DNA of 64,000 nucleotides from Bacillota bacterium (GTDB lineage Bacteria; Bacillota; Clostridia; Saccharofermentanales; Fastidiosipilaceae): assembly GCA_023388435.1 (NCBI GenBank), contig JAEWGG010000010.1:62001-126000 (forward strand). The letters run 5' to 3'. The notes beneath the pieces are model-generated. The model had not been told where the DNA came from, ran no database searches, and worked only from the letters and a program-made list of their open reading frames with translations. Shown here in pieces: positions 58,986 through 64,000 of this stretch. The position numbers and the translations under genes were made by a program. Within the stretch, counting starts at the first letter, position 1; every line of letters starts with the position of its first letter.

Positions 58986-61900
58986 TTCACTCCAAGCTCG
59001 TAAGAGGCGGGAAATCAATGGCAGTGTGCTGATTGCCACGGCCCTGTTTCTTGCTGTCGCTTTTTATCTTCCCGGACCGCGGTCCGGCGTCCTGGGGAGG
59101 ATCTTTCTGGGTTGTTCCAAGGGCCTGATTGGCCCCCTGGCCTACGCCCTTCCGCCCTTGCTTCTCTACATGGCGCTGGACTTCTTTGTCGAGCGTCGCC
59201 TCCTGCGCACGCGGCGGCGTATTGTCCACTCGGTGGTCCTGCTGCTGCTTGCGACGACCTTTGTCCAAATCTTTCGCCTGCGCTATGAAGACCTGGCCCC
59301 CCTACTAAACCGCCGTTATGGAGCGGGAGGACAGACGGCTACCCACCTGCTCCAGAGTCTGTGGCTCTGCAGCGTCGATGCGGGCCAGGCCCAGGCCAGC
59401 GGGGTCGCCTCGCTGGGCGGTGTGCTGGGAGGTCTTATTGGCCTTGGCCTGCAGCGCCTGATCGGCCAGGTGGGTACAACGCTCCTGCTGGTGGCGGCAC
59501 TGCTGATCGAATTGATATTGCTCTTTGATTTTTCGCTTTCTTTGCTCATGAAGGAAGTCTCACGCTATTTCCAGCAGCAGTGGGAGCGGCAGCGCTGGGC
59601 CCAGAACTGGCTGCACCGGGAAACTGAGGATAAGGTGGATGAGGGGGGAGAAGTCTACCTGGGAGCGTCCTCAGATTTGGAACTGGAGCCGGAGCCCCAG
59701 CCCATTTCCGATGAACCGCGTTCTGACGATGAGGAGGACCGAATCCGTGAACTCCTGGAACGGCAGACGGCGGGGCAGCAGCTGGGTGATCCCGACTTGC
59801 CTGGGGGGGCTGAGGGGCAGTACCCCGCCGCTGACTACGCCTCCGCAGAAGCTCAACTGGGGCGCTGGGAGGACAGCCAGGATGTCTACTGGGGCAATGG
59901 GGCCCACGGTTTCTGGGACCTGGGCGACTTGGATGCAGGAGGCGCCAAGCGCCTCTCCGTGGAGGAGCAGAAGCAGTACCGTGAGGACCAGCCCTGGGAG
60001 AGCTCGGCGGAGCAGGGGCGGAGTCTCTTTACGGACCAGCCAATTGCCGGCTATGATGCGGGGCAGCGTACGGAACTTGACCTGATGGAGGGGGCTGCCA
60101 CAGCGGACTTCTATCCAGAGACTGGGACTGGAACAGCTGTGCATGAACAGGCGCGCCTGCAGGCCGCGGACCAGGCTGCAGTGGAGGCCTATGGCCCGGG
60201 GACGTCTGGAGTCCAGGGGCTGCCTCCGACCACGAAACTGAGCCAGGGGGCTGCTCCTGGCGATCTGGAAATCCCGTCCTTTCTGCGGGAGGCCTCAGCC
60301 CGCAGCAGGAATGCTGCTGAGCTGGAAGAGGACCTGGACCGCATCTTGCGTTATACGGCGGAGGAGCAGGAAGACTGGGGACAGGTCGAACTGGATTCCG
60401 CAGAGGCTGGGCCAATTAGACAGGTGGAGGGGCTGCAACTTTTACAGAATACAGTTGCGATGAGCTCTGAGGCTGGAGAAGGGAAGGACTTGGCCGCCTG
60501 GACTGAGCCGCAGCACGAGGGTCAGACTGGGGAGGCCAGGCCGCAGCAGGTCTGGTCTCCGGAAGGTCTGTCTGCAGATGCTTTTGCCGCTGAGTCCTGG
60601 ACCGCTGCGGTGCCTGAGCAGGTGGACTCTGCCTCTCCAGCGCTACGCCCATCCACCCTTGATGTGCAGCAGCTCTGGGAATTGCCTGGCGCTGCCAAGG
60701 ATCCCTTCAAGGCCCAGCAACCTGCGGCCTGGCAACCGGACATGGGAGCCAGACCCAGCGGACAGGTCTGGCAGGAGCAGAACTCTGATCCAGAAGCGTC
60801 CTGGAACTTTGGGGCAGCTGAGTCTTTGGCGGCCCCGCTACAGTCCGCTCTCGGCTCTGCAGCCAGACTCGGTGGGGCGACGCTGAGCGGGGGGCACATG
60901 GCTTCTACAGCTGGATATAAGGCGTCCGCAGAGCTGGGAGAAGAGCAGAAGCAGTCCACGGCCAGGCCATCCTGGTTACAGCCAGCCAAGAAGAAAGAGG
61001 CTGGGAATGCCGCTGTGGACGGGGCGCTCCTGGAAGCGGCCGTTACAGACCCGGGCAGTGTTGATGGGACTGTGGATCGTGACACATCCCAGCCCTCAGG
61101 ACTAGCCGAAGCCAGGGAGGCCTGGCCGAGCGATCCCCAGGATCAGGGGACGGGAACTTCGGGGCAGACCGGAGCGAAGATTCCGCGCAGTGCAGGTACT
61201 TCAGATCCCAGATTCAGCGAGGGACAGGTCACGAGGGGCCAGGATACAGCGACTGCCAAGTCTGTTCCGCCCGGCCATGCGCTCTCAAGCAGCAGGGGCA
61301 CTGAGGGCCTGGCGGCAAGCAAGGCTGCGGAAACTGGACGCAAGCCAGGACTTCCTGAAGCCCGAAGCTATGTGTTCCGGGAACATGAGGGAGGGCCGCA
61401 GGCCCGTCTACAGCAACAGGAATTTCCAAGAGAAGACGGGGCTGAGGCCGCCTACGTCCTTCCGCCTCTCGCACTCCTGCAGCCGGAGAATCACAGCGGG
61501 GATGCGGGACGCAGCCGTGAGATACAGAAACTGGCGGAGCGGCTCAAGCAGACCTTGGAAAACTTCCGCGTTGAGGCCCGTATCGTAGATATTACAACCG
61601 GTCCCACAATCACACGCTTCGAGCTCGCCCCAGGCCCCGGTGTCAAGGTGTCAAAAATCGTCAACATGAAGGACGACATCGCCCTCAGCCTGGCGGCCGC
61701 GGGTATGCGTGTTGAGGCCCCAATTCCAGGCAAGTCTGCCATCGGTTTTGAGATACCGAACCGCCATAAGAGTCCGGTCAATCTTCGCGGCCTGATTGAG
61801 TCGGCCGAGTTCCGCCGGGCCAAGCCCCTCTTGACAGCTGCTCTGGGCCGGGATATCGCAGGGGCGCCAATTCTTCTGGATATTGCCGACATGCCCCACC

Positions 61901-62910
61901 TCCTGATCGCGGGTGCGACCGGTTCGGGTAAGTCGGTCTGTATCAATGCAATCCTGCTCAGTTTGCTGTACCGCGCTAAGCCGAGCGAATTGAAGCTGCT
62001 CATGATTGACCCGAAAGTCGTTGAGCTGAGTGTCTACAACGGCATACCCCACCTTTTGGCCCCAGTGGTCACAGACCCACAAAAGGCTGCGAACACCCTC
62101 AATTGGGCCGTGGTGGAAATGCTCCGGCGCTATGAACTCTTCGCCGAGGCCAGCGTCCGTGACTTCAAGGGCTACAACATGCACGCCCAGCAGCGGGGGC
62201 TGGACAAGTTGCCGTACATCGTCATTGTCATCGATGAGCTGGCGGACCTGATGATGACCGCTTCGGCGGAGGTGGAGGGGGCCATCTCACGTCTCACAGC
62301 CCTGGCCCGTGCGGCCGGTATCCATCTGATCATCGCAACTCAGCGCCCTTCGGTAGATGTTATTACGGGTATTATCAAGGCCAATATTCCTAAGCGCATC
62401 GCCTTTGCGGTCTCCTCGCAGGTGGATTCCCGAACCATCATTGACATGGTCGGCGCAGATCAGCTCCTGGGTAAGGGAGATATGCTCTATCCTGTCAAAG
62501 ACAGTTCCAAGCCCCAACGCGGTCAGGGGGCCTTTGTCAGCAACCACGAGGTGGAGGCCGTGGTCTCCTACATCCAGGCCCAGGGACTCAAGGGTTACGA
62601 TGAGGCCCTGGCTGAGCAGATTGTGAATACGGACAGTGAGGCGAGCAGCCCGGGGGGCTCTGGCAAAAATTCCAGCCAGGAGGATGAGCTCTTTGATGAG
62701 GCTGTGGAATTGATCCTGGATACGGGTATGGCCTCAGTATCGACTCTGCAGCGCAGGCTGAGCCTCGGACATCCGAGAGCCGGGCGGCTCATGGACGCCC
62801 TGGAGAAGGCGGGGATTGTCGGCCCCCAAGCGGGCAGCAAGCCGCGTAAAATCCTGATCAGCCGCGCACAGTGGGAAGTGCGCAAGGCCCAGGAGCTGAA
62901 TGATATTTAG
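58963..62910 (+). CDS. ftsK: FtsK/SpoIIIE DNA translocase with very long linker
   Basis: Pumps DNA through the septum at division or sporulation. 1315 residues: four or so N-terminal membrane helices in about 20-200, a linker from about 210 to 830 rich in Gln, Glu, Ala, Gly and Ser, then the motor: alpha/beta part LKQTLENFRVEARIVDITTGPTITRFELAPG, Walker A IAGATGSGKSVCINA near 985, Walker B YIVIVIDELADLM, and the gamma winged helix ELFDEAVELILDTGMASVSTLQRRLSLGHPRAGRLMDALEK. The Bacillus SpoIIIE is about 790 residues; the linker here resembles E. coli FtsK in length. ATG 58963 follows AGAAAGGTGCGGA inside the Nudix gene. SpoIIIE versus SftA-like role cannot be decided. Confidence 0.95.
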   Translation: METELRTDSLQARKRREINGSVLIATALFLAVAFYLPGPRSGVLGRIFLGCSKGLIGPLAYALPPLLLYMALDFFVERRLLRTRRRIVHSVVLLLLATTFVQIFRLRYEDLAPLLNRRYGAGGQTATHLLQSLWLCSVDAGQAQASGVASLGGVLGGLIGLGLQRLIGQVGTTLLLVAALLIELILLFDFSLSLLMKEVSRYFQQQWERQRWAQNWLHRETEDKVDEGGEVYLGASSDLELEPEPQPISDEPRSDDEEDRIRELLERQTAGQQLGDPDLPGGAEGQYPAADYASAEAQLGRWEDSQDVYWGNGAHGFWDLGDLDAGGAKRLSVEEQKQYREDQPWESSAEQGRSLFTDQPIAGYDAGQRTELDLMEGAATADFYPETGTGTAVHEQARLQAADQAAVEAYGPGTSGVQGLPPTTKLSQGAAPGDLEIPSFLREASARSRNAAELEEDLDRILRYTAEEQEDWGQVELDSAEAGPIRQVEGLQLLQNTVAMSSEAGEGKDLAAWTEPQHEGQTGEARPQQVWSPEGLSADAFAAESWTAAVPEQVDSASPALRPSTLDVQQLWELPGAAKDPFKAQQPAAWQPDMGARPSGQVWQEQNSDPEASWNFGAAESLAAPLQSALGSAARLGGATLSGGHMASTAGYKASAELGEEQKQSTARPSWLQPAKKKEAGNAAVDGALLEAAVTDPGSVDGTVDRDTSQPSGLAEAREAWPSDPQDQGTGTSGQTGAKIPRSAGTSDPRFSEGQVTRGQDTATAKSVPPGHALSSSRGTEGLAASKAAETGRKPGLPEARSYVFREHEGGPQARLQQQEFPREDGAEAAYVLPPLALLQPENHSGDAGRSREIQKLAERLKQTLENFRVEARIVDITTGPTITRFELAPGPGVKVSKIVNMKDDIALSLAAAGMRVEAPIPGKSAIGFEIPNRHKSPVNLRGLIESAEFRRAKPLLTAALGRDIAGAPILLDIADMPHLLIAGATGSGKSVCINAILLSLLYRAKPSELKLLMIDPKVVELSVYNGIPHLLAPVVTDPQKAANTLNWAVVEMLRRYELFAEASVRDFKGYNMHAQQRGLDKLPYIVIVIDELADLMMTASAEVEGAISRLTALARAAGIHLIIATQRPSVDVITGIIKANIPKRIAFAVSSQVDSRTIIDMVGADQLLGKGDMLYPVKDSSKPQRGQGAFVSNHEVEAVVSYIQAQGLKGYDEALAEQIVNTDSEASSPGGSGKNSSQEDELFDEAVELILDTGMASVSTLQRRLSLGHPRAGRLMDALEKAGIVGPQAGSKPRKILISRAQWEVRKAQELNDI

Positions 62911-62918
62911 GAGGGGAT

Positions 62919-64000
62919 ATGGCGGACTGCTTTTTTGCGGATCGAGAGCAAGAACTGGAGACCTACCTGCCTGAGTTTTGCCCTGAGTCCGCTGAACTTA
63001 TCAGCGTCGGGACGGAGTTGCTCATGGGGCAGATCCTGAACCGCAACGCCCAGTACCTGGCCCAGGAACTCCGAGATCTGGGGATACCGAGTTTTTACCA
63101 GAGCGTCTGTGGGGACAACAGGGAACGGCTGGCGGAACTTTTGCGCCTCGCCATGGGGCGCAGCCGAGTCCTGATTCTGACAGGTGGGCTGGGGCCAACC
63201 GATGACGACCTCAGTCTGGAAGTGGCGGCCGAGGTCGCTGGCCGTAGCCTCCACTTCGTCCCAGAGATCTACCAGCAGATCGAGGACTATTTCCGAGCTT
63301 TGGGACGCAGTTGCAGCCCGAATAATCGGAAGCAGGCTCTTGTTCCAGATTCCGGCCTCCTGCTGCCGAACCATAATGGGACAGCCCCTGGATTGATTTT
63401 TGCCGATCAGGCTGAGGAGCACGTCTTCATCCTGCTGCCGGGCCCCCCGCCCGAGAACCGCCCGATCTTTGCGGATTATGTGCGCCCCTGGTTGCGCGGC
63501 CGCAGCCGCTTCCAGACGCACACGATCTTCGTCCGCATGATTGGTATCGGAGAATCCGAGGCCGCCGCCAAGGTCCGCGACCTCCTGCAGGAGTCCAGGA
63601 ATCCCAGCCTGGCAGTTTATTGTTCCACGGGGGAGATTTACTTTCGCATCAGCTGCTTCGCCGCCACGGAGGAGGAGGCCAGACGCGCCTCTGAGCCCCT
63701 GCTTCACGTGCTGGAGCAGCGTTTGGGGGACTATATTTACGAAATTGGCCAGCGTCCCCTCGTGGCCTGTGTATCTGACTTGCTCCGCCAGTCGGGGCAC
63801 AGCCTGGCCCTGGCCGAGAGCTGTACTGGGGGACTCATCGCCAAGCAGCTGACGGATCTCCCCGGCTCATCAGAGATTTTAATGGCCTCACTCGTGACCT
63901 ATTCCAATGCGGCTAAAATTGAGCTCCTGGATGTGGATCCCCAGATTTTGGAGACGGCGGGCGCAGTCAGTGAGGCCTGCGTGCGCGCCATGGCCCAGGG
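62919..64000 (+). CDS. cinA: CinA-family protein, 5' part (cut by window edge)
   Basis: 360 codons are visible, open to the window end. The N-terminal molybdopterin-binding-like (COG1058) domain shows AELISVGTELLMGQILNRNAQYL, TGGLGPTDDDLS, NHNGTAPGL and LLPGPPPENRPIF; the C-terminal PncC domain begins with LALAESCTGGLIAKQLTDLPG and VTYSNAAK. Family members hydrolyse ADP-ribose-type compounds and deamidate NMN, and sit in competence or damage operons. The start ATG 62919 follows GGAGGGG, 8 bp after the ftsK stop. A 22-residue extension precedes the usual family start. RecA, commonly the next gene, may follow outside. Confidence 0.92.
   Translation, partial: MADCFFADREQELETYLPEFCPESAELISVGTELLMGQILNRNAQYLAQELRDLGIPSFYQSVCGDNRERLAELLRLAMGRSRVLILTGGLGPTDDDLSLEVAAEVAGRSLHFVPEIYQQIEDYFRALGRSCSPNNRKQALVPDSGLLLPNHNGTAPGLIFADQAEEHVFILLPGPPPENRPIFADYVRPWLRGRSRFQTHTIFVRMIGIGESEAAAKVRDLLQESRNPSLAVYCSTGEIYFRISCFAATEEEARRASEPLLHVLEQRLGDYIYEIGQRPLVACVSDLLRQSGHSLALAESCTGGLIAKQLTDLPGSSEILMASLVTYSNAAKIELLDVDPQILETAGAVSEACVRAMAQ

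Noticed and set aside
62907..63800. 297-codon open frame on the minus strand
   Set aside because: Antisense to cinA, which has clear motifs on the + strand.

Overview
The window is a G+C-rich stretch of chromosome from a Gram-positive anaerobe, most likely a member of the Clostridia. The reasons are: a PolC-type replicative polymerase next to dxr-rseP-ispG; the Firmicute-type L27 with a cleavable N-terminus encoded beside its protease Prp; a LytTR-DUF3021 pair; YdbC (PC4-like), RbgA and ThiI-NifS in Firmicute arrangements; and a rubredoxin plus an FprA-type flavodiiron protein, typical of O2 scavenging in anaerobes. Genus cannot be fixed from the sequence. Almost everything is core housekeeping. 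I see no prophage, transposase, CRISPR array, toxin-antitoxin or defence island.

Layout. 1-10.4 kb (+): isoprenoid MEP pathway and replication: dxr (3' part), rseP, ispG, polC, priA. 10.5-16.4 kb (+): PfkB sugar kinase, galE, an LCP glycopolymer ligase with a very long cytoplasmic tail, a membrane protein with a Pro/Thr/Glu-rich outer tail, and an A+T-richer small P-loop kinase. 16.4-18 kb (-): prfC with a hairpin in its leader. 18.2-21.6 kb (+): yebC, a P-loop/Asp23-like fusion, two small hypotheticals (one Smr-like), and a family-4 uracil-DNA glycosylase. 21.6-23.7 kb (-): ccdA and an alpha-oxoamine synthase resembling serine palmitoyltransferase. 23.8-33 kb (+): AlaX-type editing protein, TlpA-like thioredoxin, rplU-prp-rpmA-obgE, rubredoxin, murC, rpsO, pnp. 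33-38.6 kb: a thioredoxin-DJ-1 fusion (-), a LysM/SleB-like wall hydrolase (+), MATE exporter (-) and FprA flavodiiron protein (-). 38.8-48.1 kb (+): tRNA His-Gln-Lys, rplS, rbgA, rnhB, yraN, aspartate aminotransferase, cysteine desulfurase, thiI, glyA, rarA. 48.2-52.6 kb: PHP phosphatase (-), M18 aminopeptidase (+), membrane hypothetical (+), DUF3021 and LytTR (-). 52.8-64 kb (+ except one cupin gene): low-Mr phosphatase, YdbC, ligA, membrane hypothetical, Cof HAD phosphatase, tRNA-Leu, tRNA-Trp, rnhA, Nudix hydrolase, ftsK/spoIIIE, cinA (5' part).

Genes that work together: rseP/dxr/ispG share an operon with polC; Prp processes L27; CcdA likely feeds electrons to the TlpA-like protein; rubredoxin and FprA form an O2/NO-reducing pair; NifS passes sulfur to ThiI; LytTR regulates the DUF3021 membrane protein; GalE plus LCP point to a galactose-containing wall polymer. 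Promoters with TTGACA/TATAAT-like boxes, often with an extended -10 TGn, and clear hairpin-plus-T terminators define many transcription units and settle several start codons.

The most unusual items are the P-loop/Asp23 fusion operon (18.9-20.5 kb), the thioredoxin-DJ-1 fusion (33.1-33.9 kb), the about 620-residue linker of FtsK, the prfC leader hairpin, the 36-bp perfect palindrome at 57,865, the L27 cleavage-site variant, and the SPT-like enzyme. None amounts to a demonstrated new system.
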